Of a stretch of 17,708 nucleotides of DNA, positions 8,260 to 17,088 are shown in pieces. The notes beneath the pieces are model-generated. The model worked only from the letters and a program-made list of their open reading frames with translations. It did not search any database and was not told the DNA's origin. The stretch's first letter is position 1; each line of letters starts with the position of its first letter. The DNA is from Hyphomonadaceae bacterium UBA5336. Its GTDB lineage: Bacteria; Pseudomonadota; Alphaproteobacteria; Caulobacterales; Hyphomonadaceae. The position numbers and the translations under genes were made by a program. The DNA lies in the NCBI GenBank assembly GCA_002408125.1, contig DHQO01000028.1:1-17708 (forward strand), given 5' to 3'.

Positions 8260-9045
8260 CTAGCGCATGGACCTCTGATAGAAATCCCGTATCGGCAAAG
8301 CCATGGCTTCCTCGACACGCTCGGCAGGGACGCCGATATTATAGACTGGCATGGTCGGATCGCCTTGCCAGCGCTCGGGACCGAACGGGTCCCTGAAGAT
8401 ATCGAACAGGCGATATCCGATCGATTCAAACAGCGCGAAGAACTCGTCACGCGTATAGCCGGCAATCTGGGCAGCCTGCTCGCGGGCATTCTCGAAGGCG
8501 AGCATGGGCCGGTCACGGCGCAGCAGGTTCTGCGCGCCCTTCAGTGCGGCAAACTCGTTCAGTTCCAGATCAAGCTTGGCAAAGCGTGTGCCCTCGATCA
8601 GGTGAGCCAGGTCATCCAGGCAGATCACGGGCGTGAAGAAGCGCGTGATATTCTCCTCGCGGGTATTGGGCGGGCGGTGGCGCTCGAACAGGGAGGACCA
8701 GCCATCCATGTCCCGGCGAAAGAAGAACTCCGCCACGGCGTGACTGTCACCGAGCGCCGAGACGACCAGCTTGATCTGGCGCAGATGATGGCGCCGGGCC
8801 TGGGTATCGATCATGTCGGCGAGCGCCGGGATCGGTTCGATGGCCAGGACGCGGCCTTCCGGGCCGACAATATTGGCAAGCTGATAGGTATGGTGACCCC
8901 GATTGGCGCCGGCATCGATAACCTGGTCGCCAGCCCCGCACCAGGTCGTATAGAGACAGGTGATGATGTCCTCGAACAGGCGACCATCCGACCGGTGCGC
9001 ATCTATGAAGCCGAGTTTTTCCTCGGCGGTGAATCCGGCTGTCAT
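8260..9045 (-). CDS. FkbM-family SAM-dependent methyltransferase
   Basis: 261-residue cytoplasmic methyltransferase. Visible motifs: the SAM-binding loop VIDAGANRG (residues 42-50) after a beta strand, the acidic end of the second strand in AIEP (68-71), and the FkbM signature region KLDLELNEFAALKGA (157-171) with FEN (184-186) after it. FkbM enzymes typically O-methylate sugar or related hydroxyls, so a glycan-decorating role suits the neighbours. The usual signature is closer to KxDxEGxE; here the EG is EL, a small oddity. Start chosen as ATG at 9045, which has GAGGA eight nt upstream; an in-frame TTG at 9075 would add 10 residues. It is the last gene of the minus-strand set, 63 nt after the sulfotransferase and followed by a strong terminator. 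The substrate is not deducible. Confidence 0.88.
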   Translation of the reverse strand: MTAGFTAEEKLGFIDAHRSDGRLFEDIITCLYTTWCGAGDQVIDAGANRGHHTYQLANIVGPEGRVLAIEPIPALADMIDTQARRHHLRQIKLVVSALGDSHAVAEFFFRRDMDGWSSLFERHRPPNTREENITRFFTPVICLDDLAHLIEGTRFAKLDLELNEFAALKGAQNLLRRDRPMLAFENAREQAAQIAGYTRDEFFALFESIGYRLFDIFRDPFGPERWQGDPTMPVYNIGVPAERVEEAMALPIRDFYQRSMR

Positions 9046-9108
9046 GAATAGTATCCTCGATATGACTTGCCCCAACCAGCCATGGGGCGGGGGAGATCAG
9101 TTGGTGTT

Positions 9109-9930
9109 CTAGCCCAGCGTTTCGGTTTCGTAGCCAAAGAACTTGAAGACCGGCTCATAGCGCCGTTCCAGGCTGTTCTTGGCCTGGTCATTGAGATGCG
9201 TCTTGTAGTTGCCCGGGCTGACCTGGCGGATATGCGCATCGGGACGTTCGGCATCAGGCCGGATATCGTGGCGATCCGCAATCTCGTTCAGCACGGACGG
9301 ATCGACATTGAGACCACAGGCTGCCGCAATATCGGCGATCCATTCGCGTTTCTTGAAGATGACATCCTCATAGCGATAGACGCGGCACGACGGATCGGAC
9401 GAGATCAGCCGTGAGAAGGCGCGCATATTGTTGAGCACGAAGTCGCAGCGCCCGGAGCGCACGAAGGTGTTGATGTCGAGTTCATTGGCCTGCTGGCGCT
9501 GGGCCAGAAGTTTGTCCCGAACATCGCCACTATCGGGGATGGTGTGGCTCTTGGTGACGGAGAAATAATAGGACACGGCAATGTCGCGCGGGTCGCGTAC
9601 CAGCAGGAACTTGGTCGATTCGCGGAAACGGCGGACATAGGGCAGGAGCCAGATTGTCCGGAAACCTGAGAACATGAAACCCGGCTTCTCCAGGGCCATG
9701 GTCAGCTCCAGCGGGCAGTCCACAAGCGAGACCCCTCTCGAGAACAATTCCGATTCCAGCGCGAAATTGGGCTTTCCGACTGCGGCGGCAAGCTCCTCTA
9801 CGAGATTGTAGAAGAGCACGCTGCCCGATTTGTGCAGGGCCAGAAAATACTGGGAATCCGGGAACGGCGAAGCCGGGAACTCGAATTCGAGGTCCGTCCC
9901 TTTCAGCGATGTCGTTCTGATCGTGTCCAA
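9109..9930 (-). CDS. Sulfotransferase family protein
   Basis: 273 residues with the hallmarks of PAPS-dependent sulfotransferases: a 5'-phosphosulfate-binding loop ALHKSGSVLF (31-40, canonical form PKSGTTW), a 3'-phosphate-binding motif LLVRDPRDIAVSYYF (109-123), YED at 187-189 and a C-terminal PGNYKTHL (239-246) corresponding to the PAPS-contacting GDWKNHF region. It should transfer sulfate to an acceptor hydroxyl, here most likely a glycan given the flanking glycosyltransferase and methyltransferase genes. No ATG precedes the active-site loop. TTG at 9930 has a GGAG exactly 7 nt upstream and is chosen; TTG at 9996 would give 295 residues with a Cys-rich, unlikely extension. It sits 69 nt after the GT4-GT2 gene, probably co-transcribed. 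Confidence 0.86.
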   Translation of the reverse strand: MDTIRTTSLKGTDLEFEFPASPFPDSQYFLALHKSGSVLFYNLVEELAAAVGKPNFALESELFSRGVSLVDCPLELTMALEKPGFMFSGFRTIWLLPYVRRFRESTKFLLVRDPRDIAVSYYFSVTKSHTIPDSGDVRDKLLAQRQQANELDINTFVRSGRCDFVLNNMRAFSRLISSDPSCRVYRYEDVIFKKREWIADIAAACGLNVDPSVLNEIADRHDIRPDAERPDAHIRQVSPGNYKTHLNDQAKNSLERRYEPVFKFFGYETETLG

Positions 9931-9937
9931 ATCTCTA

Positions 9938-9941
9938 CTCC
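9938..9941 (-). promoter_or_regulatory. Ribosome binding site deciding a TTG start (sulfotransferase)
   Basis: GGAG on the minus strand, 7 nt before TTG at 9930. No ATG is available before the conserved PAPS-binding loop, so this site decides the start. Confidence 0.6.
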
Positions 9942-9999
9942 ACAGACAATAGGGGCTGTCAAACGGGTCTGGGCCGCAGCAGGCGCCCCAAGTCAAGGT

Positions 10000-12030
10000 C
10001 TATCTCTGTTGTCTCGTGCTCAATGGCCGGATGGTCCGCCAGACGCGCCGGGCTGCCTTGTAGGACAGCGATTCCTCCGGCAGGCCCTTGGCCATCTGGC
10101 CGGCAATTTCCGCCATCCGGTTGCGCGGTGGATGGTGGGCGCCGGAACCGTTATCCGAACCGACCTTGGCGGCGATACGCAAGTCATAACCGAGCGCGGG
10201 GGCATAAAAATCGTGTATGCCGTCTCCGGCGCCGTACATGCAGGCAATTTCATACCATTCGCTTTGACACCGCGCGAAACGGCCTGAGGACATGCCGCCT
10301 TCGAAATACAGGGCCACCGTTTCCATGCAGTGGCGGAAGCGAGCCCCCTTCGCGCGCATACGGAACATGAATTCATGGTCTGCTGCGATCTGGAAGCGCA
10401 GGTCATAGCGGTGTTCCCGCAAAAGTTTTGTGCGTGTGAAGGTCGCCTGATGGGCAGGGATGCCCGACAGCCATTTGCCGTTGATGTATCCCTTCTGGAG
10501 CAGGTCCCAGGTTTTCTCGAAATCGGGGGCGGCGTGGTGTAGCTGGGAGCCGTCCTTGCGGATCCAGACATGGTCGCCATAGAGAAAGTCGTCTTCGGGC
10601 TGGGCAGCGGCCATCACCCGCTCAAGTGTGTCCTTGGCATAGAGCAGGTCGCCGGCATTGAGAAAGTAGACATATTCGCCACGGGCGATCTCGGCGCCAT
10701 GCACCATGGCATCATAGGGCCCTTCATCGGGCTGGGAGACGAACTCGTCGATGACATTGGCGAACTGGCCGACGCATTCGAGCATGTCTTCCGAACTCAT
10801 GCCGTCCAGAACCAGGCATTCGAAATTGTCATAGGTCTGGCAGGCAAGGCTCGACAGGGTCTTGCGGAGGCCCGGAACATCGTCGCGCACGACCGTGACA
10901 ACCGAAAGCTTCGGCTTGGCCAGGCGGTCGGTCCGGCAGTGATAGCGCGGGATATGCTGCTCATCGGTCGTGCTCTTCGGCGGCGCGATCCTGGGCCGGC
11001 CGATGAGCCGGGGGAATTCCTCACGCTGGATCATCTGGTCCAGATGGCTTGAATAGTCGCGCCGGCGGGCAGGCGGGCGCGACAGGCTGAACAATCGGTC
11101 GACAAGCCTTGTCCGGTCATGCGTCCAGCGTTCGAAACCGCGTTCCACACTTTCGCGGGCCTTGCGGCCAAGTTGTTGCAGCTCGCCCTGCATCAGGCGC
11201 GGCAGCTTGCTTTCGGAGCCCGCATCGAACAGGAGGCCGTTCTCGCCATGAAAGATGTATTCGTTCATGGTCGGGGTATCGGAGGAGACCGGACACAGCC
11301 CCATCGCCATGGCTTCGAGGAAGGAAAACCCGATGCCCTCGAAATAGCGCGGCGAGAGATAGAAATCGCACTGGGCAATGGCGTGGCGCAGATCGGATTT
11401 TTCCGGGAACCAGGACGAGACGTCTAACGCGTAGCGCTGGATCTCGGCCGATTTCGGCTTTTCGAAGTCTGTCTTGCTGTCATCGTCGATCGCGAGGTGC
11501 AGTTGCGCCGACCTGGCCCCGATCGCATCGAGAACCGCACGGGCATCCGTCCATGATATCCCGTCCCAGGGCCGGCGCAGCCAGATGAAGCCGCGCGGGC
11601 CTTCGCTCTCGCGGGCAACCGTGCTGCAATCGACGAAATCGGCAGGGTCGGGAAAATACTGGAAATAGTTCGAATCCACATTGTCCTGCTGCAGCATGTT
11701 GTGCATCTCGCGGCAAAACGAGACCACGCGCACCATGCTGATCGCTTTCCAGAAGTCCGGGCGGTGCAGGCGTGCGGCATCGTACATCGGAATGGCCAGC
11801 ACCCGCTTGCGTGCGCGCAGCAGGGGCGGGGCGAGATACTCGGTCTGCCACAGGAAGATGGCATCGTGATTGCCGTCGAGCAGCTCTTCCATGCAGGTCG
11901 ACTTGTTCGTGTAGAAAAAGTCGTCATAGAACAGCTCGACGTCGATGCCGGCCTCGGCAATCAGGTCGAGGAAGAAATCGGCCGATCGAGTCTTCTTGTG
12001 ATAGGGGTGGCCTACGAAGGCGATTCTCAA
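10000..12030 (-). CDS. Two-domain glycosyltransferase (GT4-like + GT2 WcaA/WfgS-like)
   Basis: 676-residue cytoplasmic fusion. Residues 1-320 form a GT-B enzyme: an opening strand MRIAFVGHPYHKK, and the nucleotide-sugar site FEGIGFSFLEAMAMGLCPV (230-248) followed by NGLLF (264-268), typical of GT4. Residues 374-600 form a GT-A enzyme of GT2: KLSVVTVVRDD (374-384), DEGPYDAM (435-442), YFLNAGD (455-461, where many GT2 have DxD), HQATF (527-531) and ADHEFMFRM (550-558), then EGGMSSG (577-583). This pattern matches the GT2 subgroup that includes WcaE/WfgS-like enzymes of exopolysaccharide and O-antigen synthesis. Two sugars could be added in sequence by one chain. Start is TTG at 12030, with GGAG 9 nt upstream and the correct first beta strand. 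It is first gene of the minus-strand set and divergent from the plus-strand multi-enzyme. Confidence 0.87.
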   Translation of the reverse strand: MRIAFVGHPYHKKTRSADFFLDLIAEAGIDVELFYDDFFYTNKSTCMEELLDGNHDAIFLWQTEYLAPPLLRARKRVLAIPMYDAARLHRPDFWKAISMVRVVSFCREMHNMLQQDNVDSNYFQYFPDPADFVDCSTVARESEGPRGFIWLRRPWDGISWTDARAVLDAIGARSAQLHLAIDDDSKTDFEKPKSAEIQRYALDVSSWFPEKSDLRHAIAQCDFYLSPRYFEGIGFSFLEAMAMGLCPVSSDTPTMNEYIFHGENGLLFDAGSESKLPRLMQGELQQLGRKARESVERGFERWTHDRTRLVDRLFSLSRPPARRRDYSSHLDQMIQREEFPRLIGRPRIAPPKSTTDEQHIPRYHCRTDRLAKPKLSVVTVVRDDVPGLRKTLSSLACQTYDNFECLVLDGMSSEDMLECVGQFANVIDEFVSQPDEGPYDAMVHGAEIARGEYVYFLNAGDLLYAKDTLERVMAAAQPEDDFLYGDHVWIRKDGSQLHHAAPDFEKTWDLLQKGYINGKWLSGIPAHQATFTRTKLLREHRYDLRFQIAADHEFMFRMRAKGARFRHCMETVALYFEGGMSSGRFARCQSEWYEIACMYGAGDGIHDFYAPALGYDLRIAAKVGSDNGSGAHHPPRNRMAEIAGQMAKGLPEESLSYKAARRVWRTIRPLSTRQQR

Positions 12031-12348
12031 TGTCGCTCACTCCACTCCAACGGCCCGCATTGCTGCAGAAATCCCACACCCCCGGTCCCCGGTCGGTCAA
12101 GGCAGACCTGTCAAAGACCCGTTTGCAAGACCAATATTCATCCCTAACCATGACCGCCGGTTTAGGTAAACGGCAAGCACTGAAATTCGTCGGCTCTCAC
12201 ATGTATGAAGTGTTGACGTGCTGCAAGAGGTGTCTCATGACGCGTGTCGATTGTGCGCCTGTTGAGAGGCATATTTCGAATCACACTTCGGCTCCGGGTA
12301 CAGGCAAGTGGGCCGGCCTGATCTGGATCTGTCGGTGAGGAGCTGCGT
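12031..12348. promoter_or_regulatory. Divergent intergenic promoter region
   Basis: 318 bases between the start codons of two divergent glycan genes, so it must hold control elements for both unless transcription begins elsewhere. TTGACG at 12213-12218 (plus) and TTGACA at 12114-12109 (minus) resemble -35 boxes, but neither has a good -10 at 16-18 nt, so I do not assign promoters. A GAGGAG ribosome binding site for the plus-strand gene is at 12337-12342, and GGAG at 12043-12040 serves the minus-strand TTG start. No small gene or RNA structure was recognised. Confidence 0.5.
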
Positions 12349-15300
12349 ATGAAAATTCTCGTTGTTTCCCCGCTTGCTTCCCATCAGCCCACGGGCGGGG
12401 CAAAGCGCCGGATCTACAATCTGCTCGGTCACCTGCAGCGCAACGGACACGAAATTCACTTTGTCTATACCTGTCATGAAGCGGGCGACCATGAGGGCGC
12501 GGCGCGCCAGATGTCGGCCGACTGGGACAGTGTGCATGTCATCCCGTTCACCGGCACATATGTGAAATCCATGGGTGAGGATTTCGGTGTCGATGACTGG
12601 ATCGAACCGGGGTCGGGCGAGCGGGTTGCCCAGCTCTGCGAGGAGATAGAGCCCGATCTCGTGCTCGTCCAGTATGTCTTCCAGTCCTATTATTGCGACT
12701 TCATTCCCGACCATATTCCCACCGTCATCGACACGCATGACAAGCTCTCGCGGCGCCACATTTTTGAGCAGGCGGGCATAGATCCAGGCTTTTTCTACAC
12801 CACCGAGGAAGAAGAGCTTCGCGGCCTCGCCCGCGCCGACCTGGTGCTTGCGATCCAGGACAATGAGGCGGGCTATTTCGAGCGCGCGGGCAAGCCGGTC
12901 GTGGTTGTCGGCCATATCGCGGAAGCCTGTTTCGACGATCGCCGCTTCAATTCCATGTCGAAGATCGGCATCGTGGCGGCCTATAACAAGTTCAACCTGC
13001 GGGCGATCGAGGATGCGCTGCCGCCGGTGCTTGAACGGCTTGACGAGATCAATGCAAATTGCGAGATCCACCTGGCCGGGAATATCGCCCATGGCGTCAC
13101 GCTCGAACACCCCAAGCTGATCAAGCGCGGCTTTGTCGAGAGCGTCGCCGGCTTCTATGCGGAAATGGACCTGATCCTCAACCCGACGCTGGACGGTACG
13201 GGGCTGAAGATCAAGACGATCGAGGCGATGGCCTATGGCCTGCCGCTGATCTCGACCATGGTAGGCTTTGATGGCCTTGTGCCGCGCACGCCCTTCCATG
13301 CCGCTGAGGATGGCGATGCGCTGGCCGACCTCATCGAGGATGCCTTCCGCTACCAGTTCGGCACGCTGACAAAACTCGCCAATTTCTCGCGCGCCATCTT
13401 CACCGAGTACCAGCACAATCTGCGCTATAATATCGCCTCGATCTTCTCGCCGCGGCTGAAGGAGCTGGCCGGAGATGTCGACGGGCTCCGGCAGTATGTT
13501 GCCGACACCACCTTCCTGATCGGCACGCCCGATGCGCCGAACTATCAGCGTCTGCGCGATATCACCACGCCGCAGCGCAACTACCGCCTTGCGCACGTCG
13601 TCAACCCGGTTGATCTGGGTGCGAATTCCGACCTTTATATCGCCCAGCCGGTAACCTTCGAATCCATGCGCCGGGCCAAGGCACTGGCGAGCGATGTGGT
13701 GGATGTCGATCTCCTGGCGGTCGGCTATTCCGAGGATGATGGCGCGATGCCGCAGCGGGGCTTCAAGGTCCTGCCGGAGTTGGAACGCAGCGTGCTCGAC
13801 GTGCAGCATTTCGACATTCCGCGGAAACTGCCGCTGCTGGGGGATCTCCTGGCGGCCGGTTTCGAGGGTTCCGATGCCGACTATCTGGTCTTCACCAATG
13901 TCGATATCGCGCTCACGCCGCAATTCTATGTTCGCGTCGCCGAGCTGATCGATGCCGGCCATGACGCCATCATCATCAATCGCCGAACGATCTCGAAACA
14001 GCATTCGAGCGTCAACGAACTCGCGGCGATGTATGCCGAGTATGGCAAGGACCATCCCGGCTATGATTGCTTCGTGATCAAGCGGGAACTCTACGAGCAG
14101 TTCAATCTCGGCAATATCTGTGTCGGCGTGCACATGATCGGTCGTGTCCTGCTTTGGAACCTCAAGGCCTTTGCCAAGAACCTGCTGATCGAGACGAAAG
14201 AGCACCTCACCTTCCATATCGGCGACGATGTGCCGAGCAAGGATGCCCGCCTGCTCGATTATATCCGCCACAATGTCAGCGAGGCACTGGCCATCCTCGG
14301 CGATCTGGAAAAGCGGGCCGGTCTGCTCACGCGTCTGCAGGATGAAGGCGCGCGCAAGCTGCTGACGATGAATTTCGGCCCGACCATGTTCAAGGAGTTC
14401 CAGGGCAACAAGATCCGCCCGGCCCTGGCGCGGCCGATCATGATCCATGCCCTGTTCCGCGCCGGCTCGACCTATCTCTGGCGCAAGATGCGCCGGCTGA
14501 AACATGTGAAGGCCTATTACGAACCGCTGCACGAGGACCTGGCCCTGTTCCGGCCGAAATCCATGGAGATGCTGCAGCGCCGCCACAAGGCTTCCACCTT
14601 CCACAAGCTCGATGTCGACGAGTGGTTGTTCAAGGAGTTCGAAACCATTCTGGCCAGCGATCCCGAGGGGCGTGTGACCGGGTATGATCGCCGCTTTGCC
14701 TATGATGAGTTCACCGAGCCGGAAGACAGTGATGCCCTGGCCGGCTATATCGACACTCTCCTGAACGAGCAGGATGTGAAAACGCCGATCCTGCAGTTCA
14801 ACCGCTCGTCCATGCGCCAGAACTGGTTCCGCCGGCGCTATCCGGACGCCTTGCATATCTATATGCACCGTTCGGCGCGCGGGCAGTGGGGCTCGTATGC
14901 CGGCTTCGTCAATCGTGGCCGGATGGGCTTTGTCCGCAACACGGTCATGCTCGCCGGCAAGTCGATGCACAAGCCGAGCTTTGCCCCGCTCAACAAGCTC
15001 GTGCCTCTCGTCCGCACCGACAACACCGCGCAGATGCACCAGATCTATGACGCGGTTTATGACTGCTATTCCTTCGAGGAACTCTACACGGTCTTCTATT
15101 ATGTCTGGCTGATGTCGTCGCTGATGGGCGCGATGAATGCCGACATCTATCTCGATACCGAACGCCTGAGCGTCGACCGGCTCTACCAGCTCGAAACCGA
15201 ATTCGAGCTGATGTGCGCGAATATCGTGATCGATCTCTCCGATGCGCGGATCCCGACCTATGATCCCGATACGCTGGGCCTCAGTCCGGCGACGATGGAC

Positions 15301-17088
15301 GCGATCGAAACCCGCGTGCATGGCGTGCTGGCCCAGTCCGGCTGGAAGCTGCCACTCGATCGCCTACGGGCCTGCGGTCTGGTCTCACTGGCAGACCGGC
15401 TGGAACAGGCCGCCCAGACCCCGGTCGAGCTTGCCGACCCGGTTGACCTTGAGCGCCGCCGCACGGACATGCAAAAGGTCGTACTGGACGAGATTCAGAG
15501 CCTCGAGACCAAGACCTGGGCACCGCGCGAGAATCCAAATCCGATCGACTGCCGCCCGCGGACTCTGATCCCCGTGGGAGGAGGGCGTTCGATCGAATAC
15601 AATACCCTGCTTGCCACGGGTGGACGGGGCGTGCGCGATCTTCTCTTGGAAGGATGGCATGCCCCCGAGCCCAGGCGTGTGCTGTCCTCAGATAGCCATG
15701 CGGTAATCGAGTGTGAGCTTGCCGCCTGCGAGGGCGCGTCTTTGAGTATACGGCTCGCAGCGTCCTGCGAGACACGCCAAAGCGCGCCGGTCCGCCTTCT
15801 GCTCGACGATGTCGAGCTAGTCGAGACCCATCTCGGGCCTCAGTCCCAGCACCTGGAATGCCCTGTTCCCCAAGAGCTTTTGAGCGTTTCCGGCCGTCAC
15901 CGTCTGGAGATTGAATGCCCGGTCGAGGACACGGCTGACGGTCCGGTCGGTGTGATCATGGAGTCCCTGGAATTCGTGGCGGCTTCGAAGATGAAGCCCA
16001 AGGTCAAGGAACGCCAGGCTCCCAAGCCGGGCCTGCTCCTGAACGATGTGTTCCCCGTCTCGGGTGAGACCCGGCCGGCTCTCTCCTATGGCTGGGACGC
16101 GATCGAAGGGCGCTATGTCTGGTCGAACAGCTTCATCGCTGCTGTCCAGTTCAGTTTCCACCACAAGCAACCCCCTTCATGGATTGCCCTGGACCTCGCC
16201 ACCCTGAACGAATTGTCCAATGATAATGACATGTTCATGGTGCGCCTCAACGGGCAGCTGATCTATCATGGGCAACTCTGGCCGCAGATGCACCGCATCG
16301 CCATCAAGGGTGTAGACAAGCAACTCAAGGCCGGGGAGCTCAACGAGATCACGCTGGAAAGCCGGCAGCTTTACATGCCCGAGAATGATCATCGCCAGCT
16401 AGGCTTGCGGCTGCGCAATATCGGCGTAACCAAGATCATCAAGCCGCCCAAGGATGCCGTGCTGGAGCCATGCCCCTCGATTGAGGGGCTGGAAATCGTG
16501 GCCTGGAACCTTGAAGGCGGCCGACCGGCTCAGACGCCAGCCGCACCGCGGGCCGAGGCGACTGAAACGCCGCCGGCATCGCAACAACCGGCTCCTCAAG
16601 CGGAAGCTCCGATGGCCGCGCCAATGCTGGTGCCGCGGGCCGAGCCTGTCCAGCCTGAGCCAGCTGAAGCTGAACATGCGGCTGCCATAATGCCCGGCCA
16701 GCGCCTGAGCGCGGCCGATGATATCATCAAGCTGCGCTCTGGCTGGAGCTATCGCGAAGGTGAACATGTCTGGGCTGTAGAGCGTCGGGCCTTCCTTGCA
16801 TTTGACGTGAACGGAAGCCTTGAAGGCGTACAGCGCCTGCGTCTCGGGCTCGTCGTGCCGGAAAACCATGAACGCCTGCTGCTGGCGCGGCTCAATGGCC
16901 GCGATCTTGGCACCATTCACTGCACTGGCGATTTTCAGGAACACGAACTGGCGCTGACCGAACAACCCATTCTGCCAAACGAAGAGAACAGTCTCGAAAT
17001 TGAAGCAGTGGATACGGCCGATGATGTGGTCGATGCCGGCGGGCGCCCGCTCGTCTTTTGCTTCAGGAGCCTGTCGTTTGAGGCGTGA
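12349..17088 (+). CDS. Multi-domain glycosyltransferase-sulfotransferase fusion with three C-terminal beta-sandwich-like repeats
   Basis: 1579 residues, no signal peptide or membrane segment seen. Residues 1-375: GT-B glycosyltransferase of GT4 type, from MKILVVSPLA with HQPTGGAKRR to PTLDGTGLKIKTIEAMAYG (279-297), the donor-site region. Residues 409-660: a second, probably GT-A domain, with AQPVTFESM (432-440) and FTNVDIAL (515-522, DxD-like). Residues 696-1020: sulfotransferase-like, with HALFRAGSTYLW (700-711) as PAPS loop, YEPLHED (724-730) and YMHRSARGQWGSY (838-850) as the 3'-phosphate region. Residues 1095-1212, 1246-1363 and 1460-1579: three diverged copies of a module beginning GW...E...W with a central LNG and a final strand; a Pro/Ala/Glu-rich linker (1389-1445) precedes the third. 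The modules could bind glycan or partner proteins; that is inference. Start has GAGGAG 6 nt upstream. Probably assembles and sulfates a surface glycan in the cytoplasm. GT4 is secure, sulfotransferase good, second GT moderate. Confidence 0.86.
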   Translation: MKILVVSPLASHQPTGGAKRRIYNLLGHLQRNGHEIHFVYTCHEAGDHEGAARQMSADWDSVHVIPFTGTYVKSMGEDFGVDDWIEPGSGERVAQLCEEIEPDLVLVQYVFQSYYCDFIPDHIPTVIDTHDKLSRRHIFEQAGIDPGFFYTTEEEELRGLARADLVLAIQDNEAGYFERAGKPVVVVGHIAEACFDDRRFNSMSKIGIVAAYNKFNLRAIEDALPPVLERLDEINANCEIHLAGNIAHGVTLEHPKLIKRGFVESVAGFYAEMDLILNPTLDGTGLKIKTIEAMAYGLPLISTMVGFDGLVPRTPFHAAEDGDALADLIEDAFRYQFGTLTKLANFSRAIFTEYQHNLRYNIASIFSPRLKELAGDVDGLRQYVADTTFLIGTPDAPNYQRLRDITTPQRNYRLAHVVNPVDLGANSDLYIAQPVTFESMRRAKALASDVVDVDLLAVGYSEDDGAMPQRGFKVLPELERSVLDVQHFDIPRKLPLLGDLLAAGFEGSDADYLVFTNVDIALTPQFYVRVAELIDAGHDAIIINRRTISKQHSSVNELAAMYAEYGKDHPGYDCFVIKRELYEQFNLGNICVGVHMIGRVLLWNLKAFAKNLLIETKEHLTFHIGDDVPSKDARLLDYIRHNVSEALAILGDLEKRAGLLTRLQDEGARKLLTMNFGPTMFKEFQGNKIRPALARPIMIHALFRAGSTYLWRKMRRLKHVKAYYEPLHEDLALFRPKSMEMLQRRHKASTFHKLDVDEWLFKEFETILASDPEGRVTGYDRRFAYDEFTEPEDSDALAGYIDTLLNEQDVKTPILQFNRSSMRQNWFRRRYPDALHIYMHRSARGQWGSYAGFVNRGRMGFVRNTVMLAGKSMHKPSFAPLNKLVPLVRTDNTAQMHQIYDAVYDCYSFEELYTVFYYVWLMSSLMGAMNADIYLDTERLSVDRLYQLETEFELMCANIVIDLSDARIPTYDPDTLGLSPATMDAIETRVHGVLAQSGWKLPLDRLRACGLVSLADRLEQAAQTPVELADPVDLERRRTDMQKVVLDEIQSLETKTWAPRENPNPIDCRPRTLIPVGGGRSIEYNTLLATGGRGVRDLLLEGWHAPEPRRVLSSDSHAVIECELAACEGASLSIRLAASCETRQSAPVRLLLDDVELVETHLGPQSQHLECPVPQELLSVSGRHRLEIECPVEDTADGPVGVIMESLEFVAASKMKPKVKERQAPKPGLLLNDVFPVSGETRPALSYGWDAIEGRYVWSNSFIAAVQFSFHHKQPPSWIALDLATLNELSNDNDMFMVRLNGQLIYHGQLWPQMHRIAIKGVDKQLKAGELNEITLESRQLYMPENDHRQLGLRLRNIGVTKIIKPPKDAVLEPCPSIEGLEIVAWNLEGGRPAQTPAAPRAEATETPPASQQPAPQAEAPMAAPMLVPRAEPVQPEPAEAEHAAAIMPGQRLSAADDIIKLRSGWSYREGEHVWAVERRAFLAFDVNGSLEGVQRLRLGLVVPENHERLLLARLNGRDLGTIHCTGDFQEHELALTEQPILPNEENSLEIEAVDTADDVVDAGGRPLVFCFRSLSFEA
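15631..17085 (+). repeat. Three diverged GW-type beta-sandwich repeats
   Basis: Protein-level repeats inside the multi-enzyme, about 118 residues each: 15631-15984, 16084-16437 and 16726-17085. Aligned anchors: opening EGWHAPEPRRVL / YGWDAIEGRYVW / SGWSYREGEHVW; middle VRLLLDDVEL / FMVRLNGQLI / LLARLNGRDL; then a leucine plus HRLEIEC / NEITLES / NSLEIEA; end GVIMESLEF / GLRLRNIGV / VFCFRSLSF. Copy 1 has lost the second tryptophan and the LNG. Predicted all-beta. I do not recognise a named family with confidence. Confidence 0.65.

Noticed and set aside
8233..9051. 272-codon plus-strand frame opposite the FkbM gene
   Set aside because: Antisense shadow; the minus strand contains the SAM loop and FkbM signature with an ATG and ribosome binding site.
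12109..12218. TTGACA (minus, 12114-12109) and TTGACG (plus, 12213-12218) as -35 promoter boxes
   Set aside because: Neither has a recognisable -10 hexamer at 16-18 nt (CGGGGA and CATGAC at the expected places), so they may be chance matches.
12235..15321. 1028-codon open frame on the minus strand opposite the multi-enzyme
   Set aside because: The plus strand here encodes recognisable GT4, GT-A and sulfotransferase motifs with synonymous-type codon use. The minus frame shows no motif and has no plausible start signal.
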